Shown: positions 46,000 through 55,673 of the stretch, one piece after another
Numbering within the stretch: the stretch's first letter is position 1
How the letters are laid out: every line of letters starts with the position of its first letter
Source of the DNA: an uncultured Alphaproteobacteria bacterium
GTDB lineage: Bacteria > Pseudomonadota > Alphaproteobacteria > Methylaequorales > Methylaequoraceae
NCBI GenBank assembly: GCA_902613995.1
Contig: CACMJG010000002.1
Coordinates: forward strand, 169,221 to 233,220
Reading direction: 5' to 3'
Length of the DNA: 64,000 nucleotides
Program-made: the position numbers and the translations under genes
The notes under the pieces: model-generated
Databases searched by the model: none
What the model saw: only the letters and a program-made list of their open reading frames with translations
Told to the model about the DNA's origin: nothing

Positions 46000-47027
46000 T
46001 ATAATTTAAAAACTTTAGAATCAATTTTTTCTCTACTTATATAAATACATTTTATTAAGCCTCCCATCCCACTTGGAGATGTAAGTCTTTCAAATTGTTT
46101 ATTTAAACTTTCAACCTTTTCAGTTGAAGATGTTTGTGAAATTATATTTAAAACTCTTTCATTTATTCCATGAAAAAAAAGAAAATCTTTTTGCGTAATA
46201 GGCCCATAACTAATTAATCCCAATTTATTTGCAATACTTATGAAATCTTTAAAATTTACATGATATGTGATGTCTGATTGGAATGGAAAGTCGAGAATAT
46301 CGCACTTTTTAGAATTATGTAATGCTTGTAAAGTGTTAATGTTACTTTTTGAAAATGGACCATAGTCAAAAATTAAAAAACCACCACCATACTGCTTTAT
46401 ATGTTTTAATATTTTATTGAGATAAAGCTGTGACAAAGGAGATATTTCGATAATGTCTCCATTTTTATAATTTTTATTAAATTTCTCTAAAGTCTTAACA
46501 TTCAATATTTCATACCTATTTGAATAAGTAACTCTTTTTTCAAACCATGAATTATTTACTTTTTCAAATTGATTTATCGGAAGAGCATCAAAAAATTCAT
46601 TGCAAAAAAAAAAAATCGGCTCTTTTTTAAATTCTGGTTTATTTAAAAAATTAATTTTGCATGATGTTGTATTGAAATTACTCAAATTATTCATTTGAAG
46701 GTTTTTCAAAAATATAGATTTTTCATATAAATAAAATGACATCGAATCCTTAATGAATTTTTTCATAATTATAATAAGATCTTTCATTAATGTTCCATTT
46801 CCTGGTCCCAACTCACAAAATGAACTTATTTTATATTTTTTCAAAATTAGCAAAAAAAAAATTGCTATACATTCACCAAATAATTGACTTACTTCAGGTG
46901 AAGTTATGAAGTGTGTTCCAATTGAATTGTTTTGATAAAATCCTTGATCTTTTTTATACAAACAATAATTAATAAATCTACTCAAAGAAATATGATTAAT
47001 CTTTAAGAATTCTCTAATATCCAACAT
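45999..47027 (-). CDS. MidA/NDUFAF7 family SAM-dependent methyltransferase
   Basis: A 342-residue putative arginine methyltransferase (DUF185). CELGPGNGTLMKDL is the SAM loop, FFCNEFFDALPINQF and FLIFDYGPFS are family blocks. Its mitochondrial relative NDUFAF7 methylates a complex I subunit; a similar role here is an inference. It overlaps lgt by 14 bases and pgeF by one, the usual lgt–midA–pgeF order of alphaproteobacteria. Confidence 0.92.
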   Translation of the reverse strand: MLDIREFLKINHISLSRFINYCLYKKDQGFYQNNSIGTHFITSPEVSQLFGECIAIFFLLILKKYKISSFCELGPGNGTLMKDLIIIMKKFIKDSMSFYLYEKSIFLKNLQMNNLSNFNTTSCKINFLNKPEFKKEPIFFFCNEFFDALPINQFEKVNNSWFEKRVTYSNRYEILNVKTLEKFNKNYKNGDIIEISPLSQLYLNKILKHIKQYGGGFLIFDYGPFSKSNINTLQALHNSKKCDILDFPFQSDITYHVNFKDFISIANKLGLISYGPITQKDFLFFHGINERVLNIISQTSSTEKVESLNKQFERLTSPSGMGGLIKCIYISREKIDSKVFKL

Positions 47028-47787
47028 TTTTTTTTTTAATAAACATTAATCCCAAAAGAACCATTGGCAAACAAAGTAACTGTCCCATTGAAATATTCAT
47101 AAAAATAAATCCTAGATGACTGTCTGGTTCTCTGTAAAATTCAATAGCAAATCTAAAAAAACCGTACATGATAAGAAATAGTGAAGAAACATTAATGGAA
47201 GTATAATATTTTTTTTTAATAACATATAAAATTACAACAAAAATTATTAAGCCTTCAAAAATGGCTTCATAAATTTGACTCGGATGTCTTAGGACATCAT
47301 TTTCGAAAAATAATACACCCCAATCAGAATTCGTTGGCCTTCCTATAAGTTCTCTATTTACGAAATTTGCCAATCTACCTAAAAAGAGTCCAATTGGTGC
47401 ACATGAAGAAACTAAATTCAAAAGATTCAAAAAGTTAATTTTTTTAAATTTCGAAAAAAAGAAAATTGATAAAATCACTCCAATTAAACCTCCATGAAAA
47501 GACATTCCACCTTGCCAGATTTTTAAAATTTCAATGGGATTATCTAAATAAAAATTTAAATTATAGAAAATCACATAACCTATTCTTCCACCAATAACCA
47601 CACCGACAACAGCCCAACCAAGAAAGTCTTCGAAAATTTTAAAACTTATATTTACAAAATCTTTATTTAAAAAGAATTTGACGTAGAAGTAGCTAAAAAT
47701 AAATCCAAATAAATATGATAAAGAATACCAATAGATCTTAAAATTAAATAATGAAAATGCTATTGGATTTAATTCGTGAATATACAT
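47014..47787 (-). CDS. lgt: Prolipoprotein diacylglyceryl transferase
   Basis: A 257-residue, seven-helix enzyme that attaches diacylglycerol to lipoprotein cysteines. WQGGMSFHGGLIGVIL, LGRLANFVNRELIGRPT and the late YGFFRFAIEFYREPDSHLG are diagnostic. One base separates it from hldD. The first helix carries the YSLSYLFGF segment. Confidence 0.98.
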   Translation of the reverse strand: MYIHELNPIAFSLFNFKIYWYSLSYLFGFIFSYFYVKFFLNKDFVNISFKIFEDFLGWAVVGVVIGGRIGYVIFYNLNFYLDNPIEILKIWQGGMSFHGGLIGVILSIFFFSKFKKINFLNLLNLVSSCAPIGLFLGRLANFVNRELIGRPTNSDWGVLFFENDVLRHPSQIYEAIFEGLIIFVVILYVIKKKYYTSINVSSLFLIMYGFFRFAIEFYREPDSHLGFIFMNISMGQLLCLPMVLLGLMFIKKKNVGY

Positions 47788-47788
47788 T

Positions 47789-48751
47789 TTAGAGTTTTAT
47801 TAAATAATTTTGTATATAATCATTGATGCCATCTTTTAGATTAAAAAATTTTTTATCATAACCAACTTTTCTTAGTTTATTCAAAGATGCTCTTGTAAAA
47901 TATTGATACTGTTTTCTAATTTTCTTTGGTGTATCAATATATTCAATTTTTTCACTTATATTACAATTTCTGTATACGCATTTTGTAAGATAATTAAAAC
48001 TTTGGGGTATAGAGCTTCCAACATTAAACAAACCATTAATTTTTGGTTTATCTAAAAACCAATTGATTACACTTACTACATCTTTAACATAAATAAAATC
48101 TCTTACTTGTTCACCATCTTTGAATTCTGGGTTGTGAGATTTGAAAAGTTTAACTATTTTGTCATTTTGAATCTTTTCGAAAATTTTTAGAATAATACTT
48201 CTCATATCTTTTTTATGAGATTCATTTGGGCCGTAAACATTGAAAAATTTAAGACCTACGCATTGAGAGGGTTTATTTTTTTTTTTTGATTCATTCCAAA
48301 TAAATCTATCAATTACATGTTTCGACCACCCATATAAATTTAAAGGCATAAGTTGAGATAAATATTCATCGTCCGAAATATCACTAAAACCATTTTCTCC
48401 ACTTCCGTATGTAGCAGCGGATGATGCATATATAAGTCTTTTTTCGTACTTTGTGCACCATTCATAGAGCATTAAGGATAATCTAATATTATTATGAATT
48501 ATTAGATTCAAATCTGTTTCTGTTGTTGAAGTTATAGCTCCAAGGTGAATAATTACTGAAATTTTTTTTTTATTTTTTTTTAAAAAAGTATGTAAACTTA
48601 TCGGATTTACAACTTTAAAATTAAAGTTCTGAAAGTATTTATTACTCTTATTATTATGCCAATCTACTGAGACTACATCTTCACCTTTATTAACAAGATA
48701 ATTAATAATATTAGATCCAATGAATCCGGCACCTCCTGTAATTAAAAACAT
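47789..48751 (-). CDS. hldD: ADP-L-glycero-D-manno-heptose-6-epimerase-like NAD-dependent epimerase
   Basis: A 320-residue extended SDR. TGGAGFIGSN at the N-terminus binds NAD(P), YGWSKHVID gives the Tyr-x3-Lys pair, and the FFNVYGPNE, MRSIILKIFEKI and QVRDFIYVKDVV blocks fit HldD/RfaD. It would make the heptose of lipopolysaccharide core. Other heptose genes are not in the window, so a different sugar epimerase is possible. Confidence 0.85.
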   Translation of the reverse strand: MFLITGGAGFIGSNIINYLVNKGEDVVSVDWHNNKSNKYFQNFNFKVVNPISLHTFLKKNKKKISVIIHLGAITSTTETDLNLIIHNNIRLSLMLYEWCTKYEKRLIYASSAATYGSGENGFSDISDDEYLSQLMPLNLYGWSKHVIDRFIWNESKKKNKPSQCVGLKFFNVYGPNESHKKDMRSIILKIFEKIQNDKIVKLFKSHNPEFKDGEQVRDFIYVKDVVSVINWFLDKPKINGLFNVGSSIPQSFNYLTKCVYRNCNISEKIEYIDTPKKIRKQYQYFTRASLNKLRKVGYDKKFFNLKDGINDYIQNYLIKL

Positions 48752-48942
48752 TAATTTAAGACCTCCAATATTAAAAAACTTATTAAATATGTAAAAATAA
48801 TAAAACTAGAAATATTAAATAAATAGATTTTTTTTTTAAAATTTTGGTTCTTTTTAAGTGAATTATAAAAAAAAATAATCCATGTGAAAAAACTTATAAT
48901 ATATAAAACTATTAAAATTAAAATTATTGTATCTTTTATCAT
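48751..48942 (-). CDS. Small two-helix membrane protein of unknown function
   Basis: A 63-residue ORF with two hydrophobic helices (about 5–28 and 39–61) joined by a short lysine/asparagine loop (NSLKKNQNFKKK). I do not recognise it. Its last base overlaps the hldD start codon, so the two are probably co-translated. The composition matches the neighbouring genes, which favours a real gene, but such AT-rich ORFs can arise by chance. Confidence 0.5.
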   Translation of the reverse strand: MIKDTIILILIVLYIISFFTWIIFFYNSLKKNQNFKKKIYLFNISSFIIFTYLISFLILEVLN

Positions 48943-49023
48943 GTAATCAATATATTGTGTTAAGTTTAAATTTTGATACTAATTGTAGTTGTTTATTACA
49001 TAAATATATTCTATTATTAAGAC

Positions 49024-49527
49024 GTGAGTTTTGACAATCAAAAAAAAATATTAAGTAAGAACAATCCTATTGATTTCATAGAAGAGTACGTTTTGAATTA
49101 TGAAATTGATAAAGTAAGAGAGTCTCCGGATGAAATTATTATTTTTTCTAAAGGTGTTTGGAGAAATTATGATATTTCTTTTAAATGGGATAGTACAAGA
49201 AAAATAATTGAAATTATCACTTATTTTGAAATGTCAAAAAAAAATAGAATTAATAAATCAATTTATTCATTAATTTCCGATGTTAATAAGAAAGCAACCG
49301 TAGGTTTTTTTAATTATTGTACAAATCTTAATACTATATTTTTTAATTATAAAATTTCATTTAAAGGTCAAGATTTTATTTCAGTGGAGCAAATAAAAAA
49401 TTTTATAAATATTGTAATCTCTGAATGTGATAGATTTTTTCCAGTTTTTTTTGTTTTCTTTTATAAAAAACAAGATCCTATTCATGCTATAGATATAGCA
49501 TTATTAGACACAGTTGGAGAGGCATGA
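49024..49527 (+). CDS. YbjN domain-containing protein
   Basis: A 167-residue protein matching the YbjN family, a fold shared with type III secretion chaperones. ESPDEIIIFSKGVWRNYDISFKWD and MDTVGEA-like end (LLDTVGEA) are typical of the alphaproteobacterial form, which sits just before proC as here. Function is not established. The start is GTG. It overlaps proC by 4 bases. Confidence 0.85.
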   Translation: MSFDNQKKILSKNNPIDFIEEYVLNYEIDKVRESPDEIIIFSKGVWRNYDISFKWDSTRKIIEIITYFEMSKKNRINKSIYSLISDVNKKATVGFFNYCTNLNTIFFNYKISFKGQDFISVEQIKNFINIVISECDRFFPVFFVFFYKKQDPIHAIDIALLDTVGEA

Positions 49528-50330
49528 CTTCACTTTTAATTGGTTGTGGAAATTTAGGGAGAATTATCTTAGAAGGGTTTAGAAAGAAGAAAAAGAAGAT
49601 TTTAGTATTAGAAAAAAATATTAAAGTTTGTAAAGATATTAAGAAAAAATTTTCGACTGTTGAATGTTTTAGTGATCCAAAAAAAGTTAACTGGATTAAA
49701 GTCAATTATATAATGATTTGTGTCAAACCAAACGATTCAAAAAAAGTTGTAAGTGAAATAAAGAATTATTGTAATAAAAAACATGTGATTCTCTCTTTCA
49801 TTGCCGGTCTTAAAATTAAAACTATTTCAAAATGGATAGTTTCTAAAAACTCGATATTAAGAATTATGCCCAATATCTTCATTTCTTCGAATAATAGTTC
49901 GACTGCGGTGTATGGTAAAAACCTAAATACAAATATAAAAAATAAAATAGTAAGGGATTTTAGTGAATTTGGTGAAATTGTTTGGATGAAAAAAGAGGAC
50001 AAAATAGATTTCTTTACAGCTATGTTTGGAGGCGGGCCAGCATATTTTTTTTATATTTTAAATTGTTTTAACAAAATCATCAAAAAAAATGGATTTACTG
50101 AAACTCAATCATTATCTGCTTTAAAGCTTTTGCTCGAAGGAGTTCTAGAGAACATAAATAAAGAAAATTTTAAATTTAGTGACTCAATACAAAAAGTTGC
50201 AAGTAAAGGTGGAACCACAGAGGAGGGTTTAAAAGTTTTATCAAAAAGAAACAATCTCTTTATGTTATTTGAGAAAGCAATTTTATCCGCAGAGAATAAG
50301 TCGAAGAGAATTTCCAAAAAAATACAATAA
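49524..50330 (+). CDS. proC: Pyrroline-5-carboxylate reductase
   Basis: A 268-residue NAD(P)H enzyme for the last step of proline synthesis. The N-terminal LIGCGNLGRIILEGF binds the cofactor, and SILRIMPNIF, GGGPAYFFYIL and SKGGTTEEGLKVL are the family signatures. It is coupled to ybjN. Its stop is 2 bases from the convergent kinase gene. Confidence 0.96.
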   Translation: MTSLLIGCGNLGRIILEGFRKKKKKILVLEKNIKVCKDIKKKFSTVECFSDPKKVNWIKVNYIMICVKPNDSKKVVSEIKNYCNKKHVILSFIAGLKIKTISKWIVSKNSILRIMPNIFISSNNSSTAVYGKNLNTNIKNKIVRDFSEFGEIVWMKKEDKIDFFTAMFGGGPAYFFYILNCFNKIIKKNGFTETQSLSALKLLLEGVLENINKENFKFSDSIQKVASKGGTTEEGLKVLSKRNNLFMLFEKAILSAENKSKRISKKIQ

Positions 50331-50332
50331 CA

Positions 50333-51628
50333 TTACTCTCTAGACTTAAGCGTTATTGAAAACAAGCAACCATCTAAATTTTTGGCATTACTGCAACTAA
50401 TTTTTGCATTTATTTTTTTTGCTAAATCTTTTGCAATACTAAGTCCTAGACCTGATCCGCTTTTATTAATATTTCTAGAATTGTCTATTTTATAGAATGG
50501 TTTGAAGATTTTTTTCATTAATTTTTCGTCAATTCCTGGTCCGTTGTCCTCAATATTAATAATTACATTCTGGATGTTTTTCTGCACAATAATATTTATT
50601 TTAGATCCATATCTTGAAGCATTTTCAAATAAATTAAAAACAATTCTAAATAGGCTGTTTTTATCTGTGTAGACTCTTAAATTTTTAGAACATCTGATTT
50701 TGATTTCTTTTTTTTTTGATTTTGAAGATTGAACAACCTCACCAATTAATTGGAGAATATTAATTGTTTCAAACTTACTACTATTATTTTTTTTAGAATA
50801 CTCCAGATACTCCTTGAGAAATAATTGCATTGTTTCAACATCCTTTTTAATTTGAACAGTACCCTTATTGTTATCCAGTAATTCTAACCTCAATTTAATC
50901 CTAGTGATAATTGTTCCTAAATCATGAGAAATTCCTGCAAGAAAACTAGTTTTCTGATCAATATAATTATTTATCCTTCTCTGCATCTTTAAAAAAGCAT
51001 TTCCTGCAGCTCTAATTTCCAAGGCACCTTCAGGCTTAAAATTTTTAATTTTATTTCCTTTTCCAAAATTTTCGGCTGATTGCGCAAGTCTAAATATCGC
51101 TCTAATTTGAATTCTTAAAAATAAAAATGCAATAAGTGATAAAACTAATGAGGTAAATATAATCCAGAGAATGTAAATAGTTGGTGTCTCACTGAGTAAG
51201 TATTTTTTTGGAAAATCAATTTTTAAGTAATCATTTTTGACCGGTAAAAAAAAGGAAACAGAATTTTCTTGAAAGTCTATTTTTATATTTTCGTCAACCC
51301 TGTTTTTAATTGTTTGGAAAATTTTATTTTCCAACCTAGATTTCATAGTAAAGTCGTTGTTTATACTCTGCCTTAAAGATATTTTAATATTAAGTTGTTG
51401 TGCAATATTTTTAGTTTCTTCTAATGAATTTTTGATGTAAAAATCTTTTACAAGATTAATGTTATTTCCTGCGATATTTGAGAATCTGTTTATAATTTTT
51501 TCCCAATGTCTATCATAGAAAAAGAAAATTACAGAACATTGTATTATTATTAGTGGTACCAAAAATATTAATAATAATCTTGGTAGCAGTCCCTTTGGTA
51601 GTAAATCTTTTACAACTTTCTTAATCAT
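50333..51628 (-). CDS. EnvZ-like sensor histidine kinase
   Basis: A 431-residue kinase with two helices (about 16–35 and 149–170), a periplasmic part of about 115 residues and a HAMP linker. The phospho-histidine is His235 in ISHDLGTIITRIKLRLE; EnvZ-type kinases normally read HDLRTPLTR. The ATPase part has LFENASRYG, IEDNGPGID and GSGLGLSIAKDL, so catalysis should be intact. It overlaps its regulator by 8 bases. Confidence 0.93.
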   Translation of the reverse strand: MIKKVVKDLLPKGLLPRLLLIFLVPLIIIQCSVIFFFYDRHWEKIINRFSNIAGNNINLVKDFYIKNSLEETKNIAQQLNIKISLRQSINNDFTMKSRLENKIFQTIKNRVDENIKIDFQENSVSFFLPVKNDYLKIDFPKKYLLSETPTIYILWIIFTSLVLSLIAFLFLRIQIRAIFRLAQSAENFGKGNKIKNFKPEGALEIRAAGNAFLKMQRRINNYIDQKTSFLAGISHDLGTIITRIKLRLELLDNNKGTVQIKKDVETMQLFLKEYLEYSKKNNSSKFETINILQLIGEVVQSSKSKKKEIKIRCSKNLRVYTDKNSLFRIVFNLFENASRYGSKINIIVQKNIQNVIINIEDNGPGIDEKLMKKIFKPFYKIDNSRNINKSGSGLGLSIAKDLAKKINAKISCSNAKNLDGCLFSITLKSRE

Positions 51629-52307
51629 ATTCGCTTACAAGCATGTAACCTTTACCTCTTATAGTTCTAAGAAAAGAATGATCATAATCCGGTGATAGTT
51701 TTTTTCTCAATCTAGTAATTGTTACGTCTACTGATCTAAGATTAATACCTTCCCCTAATAAATTAGATATTTCTTCACGTGATATTTCTTTATTCAAATT
51801 TTGAGTTAAATATTCAATAATAAGGATTTCTGTTGAAGTGAGGCTTATACTAATATTATTTTTAGAAAGAACTTTTAACTTTAAATCATATTCAAAATCA
51901 CCAAAGTAAACTTTTTTAGATGAAATATTCTTATTAAACCGTGGATTCAACAGTTTTTTTATTCTCAAAACCAATTCAGAAGGTTCAAATGGTTTGACCA
52001 AGTAATCATCACATCCCTTCGCATACGATGCTTTTTTCTTCTCGATTTGGTTATCTGCTGTTAACATTAATACTGGTGTGTTAAAATCTAATGTTCTGAA
52101 ATGATTAAGAAATTGTATTCCATCTTTCCTAGGCATCATTATATCAAGTATAACAAGGTCAAATAGAAAAAAATTAGTTAATTTTTCAGCTTCAAACGAA
52201 TCCTTAGCAACGCTGACTCTAAAATTATTACTGGATAGATATATTTCTAGCAATTCTCTAATTTTATTATCATCATCAATGCACAATAAATGAGGTAAAT
52301 TTTTCAT
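51621..52307 (-). CDS. OmpR-family response regulator
   Basis: A 228-residue regulator. The receiver has Asp11–Asp13, Asp55 (VILDIMMPRKDG) and Lys in DDYLVKPFEPSE; the winged helix ends RLRKKLSPDYDHSFLRTIRGKGYML. It is coupled to the EnvZ-like kinase. It resembles the OmpR/EnvZ-like pair of alphaproteobacteria. Targets are unknown. It is divergent from ilvE, with 74 bases between starts. Confidence 0.93.
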   Translation of the reverse strand: MKNLPHLLCIDDDNKIRELLEIYLSSNNFRVSVAKDSFEAEKLTNFFLFDLVILDIMMPRKDGIQFLNHFRTLDFNTPVLMLTADNQIEKKKASYAKGCDDYLVKPFEPSELVLRIKKLLNPRFNKNISSKKVYFGDFEYDLKLKVLSKNNISISLTSTEILIIEYLTQNLNKEISREEISNLLGEGINLRSVDVTITRLRKKLSPDYDHSFLRTIRGKGYMLVSEYD

Positions 52308-52381
52308 ATAATAAATATCAAGCTATTTATAATTTTAATTTCGATGTTATATTAATAAATTTTAACTTTAATGGTTTAATT

Positions 52382-53254
52382 ATGCAAATGATCCCTTTTG
52401 ACAAAAGAATTGGCTATATTTGGATAAACGGTGTTTACAAAGAATGGAAAGATTGTAAAACACACGTTTTGAATCATGGGTTGCACTACGGTAGTTGTGT
52501 CTTTGAAGGAATAAGAATTTATGATGGAAAAATCTTTAAGTTAGAGGAGCATACAGAAAGGCTTTTTGATTCTGCGAAAATTCTAGACCTCGATATTCCT
52601 TTTGAAAAAGAAAAAATTAATGAAATTATTCGACAATTAATCATCAAGCAAAATGTACACAATGGATATATAAGACCGGTCGCGTGGCGTGGAAGTGAAC
52701 AAATGGCAATCTCAGCTATGGACGCATCTACCAACATAGCAATTGCTGCCTGGCCATGGCCATCGTACTTTTCACCAGAAAAGATTTTAGAGGGAATTAG
52801 ACTAACTAAATCTAATTGGGTAAAACCTTCTCCAGACTCTGCCCCAACAAATAGTAAAGCTGCGGGTTTGTATATGATTTGTTCATTAAGTAAACACGAA
52901 GCTGAAAAGAAAGGATTTGACGATGCACTTATGCTTGATTATCGTGGATTTATCGCTGAGGCAACTGGAGCAAATATTTTTTTTGTTAAAAATAATAAAT
53001 TATATACACCACTAGCAGATTGTTTTCTAAATGGAATAACTAGAAAGACAGTAATAGATATTGCAAATAAATTAGGAATCGAAATAAATGAAGGTCATTT
53101 CAGATACGATTTCTTGAAAAACTGTGAAGAGGTTTTTTTGACTGGTACAGCTGTGGAAATTACTCCTGTTATCTCAATTGACAATTTTAAATTTAAAGTA
53201 GGCGAAACTACAAAATTACTTTTAGATGAGTTCAATAAGATTGTTAGAGACTAA
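52382..53254 (+). CDS. ilvE: Branched-chain amino acid aminotransferase
   Basis: A 290-residue fold-type IV PLP enzyme for the last step of Leu, Ile and Val synthesis. VLNHGLHYGSCVFEGIRIYDG opens it, the PLP lysine is Lys159 (TNSKAAGLYM), and EATGANIFFVKNNKLYTP and FLTGTAVEITPV follow. Starts at either Met of MQM are possible. Its end overlaps moaE convergently by 11 bases. Confidence 0.96.
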   Translation: MQMIPFDKRIGYIWINGVYKEWKDCKTHVLNHGLHYGSCVFEGIRIYDGKIFKLEEHTERLFDSAKILDLDIPFEKEKINEIIRQLIIKQNVHNGYIRPVAWRGSEQMAISAMDASTNIAIAAWPWPSYFSPEKILEGIRLTKSNWVKPSPDSAPTNSKAAGLYMICSLSKHEAEKKGFDDALMLDYRGFIAEATGANIFFVKNNKLYTPLADCFLNGITRKTVIDIANKLGIEINEGHFRYDFLKNCEEVFLTGTAVEITPVISIDNFKFKVGETTKLLLDEFNKIVRD

Positions 53255-53696
53255 AATCAATAAATTCTCTATCAGTTTGTTTTTGGTTTACCCACTCAGA
53301 GCCATTTGCGAAATTTTCTTTTTTCCAAAAAGTAGCTCTAACTTTAAGCCAATCCATTAATTCTTCACCAAATCTAAAACTTTCTTTTCTATGTTGTGAG
53401 GCAACAACTATGAGGACAATATTTTCACTTGGTTTTACCTTCCCATATCGGTGAATAACCAAATAATCATCAATTAAATATTTTTTCATCAATTTATTTA
53501 TTATTTTTTTTATTTGAACTTGAGCCATTTTTTCATAAAGCTCAATGTCTATACTTAATATGTTATTGTTTTGATTTTTAGGCCTAACTTTTCCAATAAA
53601 TGAGAATATTGCTCCAGAATTTTTATTATCTAATGAAAATTTGTTTATATAATCACTTTCGATAAATTTGTTTTTTTGAAATATGATTTGCATCAT
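53244..53696 (-). CDS. moaE: Molybdopterin synthase catalytic subunit
   Basis: A 150-residue large subunit that adds sulfur to precursor Z to make molybdopterin. GAIFSFIGKVRP, IHRYGKVKPSENIVLIVVAS and HRKESFRFGEELMDWLKVRATFWKKE, with the catalytic lysine, are diagnostic. It overlaps moaD by 4 bases and is the last of a six-gene overlapped operon. Confidence 0.97.
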   Translation of the reverse strand: MMQIIFQKNKFIESDYINKFSLDNKNSGAIFSFIGKVRPKNQNNNILSIDIELYEKMAQVQIKKIINKLMKKYLIDDYLVIHRYGKVKPSENIVLIVVASQHRKESFRFGEELMDWLKVRATFWKKENFANGSEWVNQKQTDREFIDFSL

Positions 53697-53941
53697 CCAC
53701 CTGATACCGGAGGAAAGATTGCTAGTTCGTCATTATCTGTTACAAAAGCATTTAAATCAACGTACTCGCAATTTACAGCATATTGAAGTGAATTAGTTTC
53801 TTTAAAAGCAAAATTGTAAACATCATTCCGCTTCTTCAATTCCTTAATGACTTGCGAAATTTTTTTCTTTCGCTCTATAAAGATAGTTTCTTCACTTTTT
53901 CCAATTAATTGTTTTAGTTTAGCAAAATATAAGATTTTCAA
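53693..53941 (-). CDS. moaD: Molybdopterin synthase sulfur-carrier subunit
   Basis: An 82-residue ubiquitin-like protein. It ends in FPPVSGG, the Gly-Gly tail that is thiocarboxylated, and starts MKILYFAKLKQLIGKSEE. Forms the synthase with MoaE. 4-base overlaps on both sides. Strong context. Confidence 0.95.
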   Translation of the reverse strand: MKILYFAKLKQLIGKSEETIFIERKKKISQVIKELKKRNDVYNFAFKETNSLQYAVNCEYVDLNAFVTDNDELAIFPPVSGG

Positions 53942-55170
53942 TTTAACATATCCTCGTATCTATAAAATTTAAGTAATGTGCCTTTTTTAATATATTCTTT
54001 TTTTTCATCTAACTCTATGATTCCGTGACTTTGACTAATTGAAGAAATAATCCCTGATCCTGTTGAAGAAAATTTAGTTAAAAAATATAAATTTTTCTTT
54101 TTAATAATCATACCCCGTAACCATTCAGTTCGTCCTTTTCTTTTTTTCATTTCAAAATCACATGGAAGAATTCTCTCTATTGTTTGCTTTTCTTTGAAAC
54201 CTGATAACACTTTGATATAGTCAATTACCAGCATGAAGAAAGTAATGATTGCCGCAACTGGATTCCCTGGAAGACCAATGAAAGCAGTATTTTTTATTTT
54301 CCCGAATGCAAACGGTCTACCAGGTTTAATTGACAATCTCCAAAATTTAATTTGCGCGTTATTTTTAAAAAACATTCCAATCTTATCCGTCTTGCTCTTT
54401 GAAATGCCCCCACTTGTAATTATTACATCTAGAGACTTGATTTTGTTTAAGATTAATTTTTTTGTTTCAGAATAATTATCTTTGATAATACCAAGATCAT
54501 AAACTTCACAACCTATTTTTTTAAATAGAGAAACTAAAACTAGTTTATTTGCATCATATATCTCATATTTAGACTTTTTTTTAGTAAATTCACATAACTC
54601 GTCTCCAGATGAAAAAATACCAACACGAATTTTTTTGAATACCTTTATTTTTTTAACCCCTATGGAAGATAGTTGTGCAAGGTCCATTGACCTGATTTTT
54701 CTTCCAGATAAAAAGATTCTTTGTTTTTTTTTTACGTCTTCTCCTTTTATTCTTATGTTATTCCCAGTTTTAAACTTTTTAGTAATCCTTACTTTTTTGC
54801 CATCTGAATAACAATCTTCTTCCATGCATACAGTATCTACTTTAGTTATATCTCTCAAAATGTAAGCACCAGTATAAATCTTGATAGCTTGATTTTTTTT
54901 AATTTTTTTCAAGAAAGGTTTACCAGGTTTTGATTCTCCTATGATTTCTAATTCTCTTTCAATTTCATTTGAATTTATAAAACCAAAGCCATCGACTGCT
55001 GAATTGTCAAATTCAGGAACATTTATTTCCGAAAAAATATCTTTAGCTAAGATTCTATCTTCACAATCCTTTAAGTTTTTAATTTCAGTTTTATTTATAT
55101 GATTTAAAGAACATAACATTGCTTTCTTGGCATTTTTAAATGAAAGAAGATTTTTATGTGGATCACTCAT
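53938..55170 (-). CDS. moeA: Molybdopterin molybdenumtransferase
   Basis: A 410-residue gephyrin-like enzyme that inserts molybdate into molybdopterin. FDNSAVDGFGF, TGAYI, IFSSGDEL, IITSGGISKSKTDKIG and FGLPGNPVAAIITF-like (FIGLPGNPVAAI) blocks are clear. It overlaps mobB and moaD by 4 bases each. Confidence 0.96.
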   Translation of the reverse strand: MSDPHKNLLSFKNAKKAMLCSLNHINKTEIKNLKDCEDRILAKDIFSEINVPEFDNSAVDGFGFINSNEIERELEIIGESKPGKPFLKKIKKNQAIKIYTGAYILRDITKVDTVCMEEDCYSDGKKVRITKKFKTGNNIRIKGEDVKKKQRIFLSGRKIRSMDLAQLSSIGVKKIKVFKKIRVGIFSSGDELCEFTKKKSKYEIYDANKLVLVSLFKKIGCEVYDLGIIKDNYSETKKLILNKIKSLDVIITSGGISKSKTDKIGMFFKNNAQIKFWRLSIKPGRPFAFGKIKNTAFIGLPGNPVAAIITFFMLVIDYIKVLSGFKEKQTIERILPCDFEMKKRKGRTEWLRGMIIKKKNLYFLTKFSSTGSGIISSISQSHGIIELDEKKEYIKKGTLLKFYRYEDMLN

Positions 55171-55673
55171 CTTTTGAAGTATTCCAATATAAAATTTCCA
55201 ATATTTTCAGTCTCAGAAAATTTAAATATTGGAAGGTTAGAAAGTTTAATATCTGAAATTTCTTGATCTATTACAATTGCTTTTATGTTTGTATCATTTT
55301 CGTAAATATATGGTTTTTTTATTGAAGACCTTATAACCTCAAGTTTTGGAAATTTACTATGTTTTAATCCTTCAATCAGGATCAGTTGGTCGTTTTTTTC
55401 AAATTTCTCAATAATTTTATCTATACTTATTGATTTTTGTTGTAGTTTACTGATTAATGCCCATTTCTTCTCGTTATATAAAATAACTTCATTGGCACCA
55501 GATTGAACGTGTTTTTGGCTATCTTTTCCCTCTTTGTCTATTTCAAAGTCGTGATGAGTATGCTTTATTGATGAAACAATTATCTTTTTTTGTGAATAAT
55601 AGGATATAATTCTTGTAGTTAAGTCCGTTTTTCCACTGCCGCTCCACCCAACAATGCCAAATACCTTATTCAT
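55167..55673 (-). CDS. mobB: Molybdopterin-guanine dinucleotide biosynthesis protein B
   Basis: A 168-residue P-loop GTP-binding protein. GIVGWSGSGKTDL is Walker A, followed by SSIKHTHHDFEIDKEGKDSQKHVQSGA, the classical MobB block. It assists formation of the dinucleotide cofactor. No mobA is visible nearby. Overlaps pgsA and moeA by 4 bases. Confidence 0.95.
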   Translation of the reverse strand: MNKVFGIVGWSGSGKTDLTTRIISYYSQKKIIVSSIKHTHHDFEIDKEGKDSQKHVQSGANEVILYNEKKWALISKLQQKSISIDKIIEKFEKNDQLILIEGLKHSKFPKLEVIRSSIKKPYIYENDTNIKAIVIDQEISDIKLSNLPIFKFSETENIGNFILEYFKR

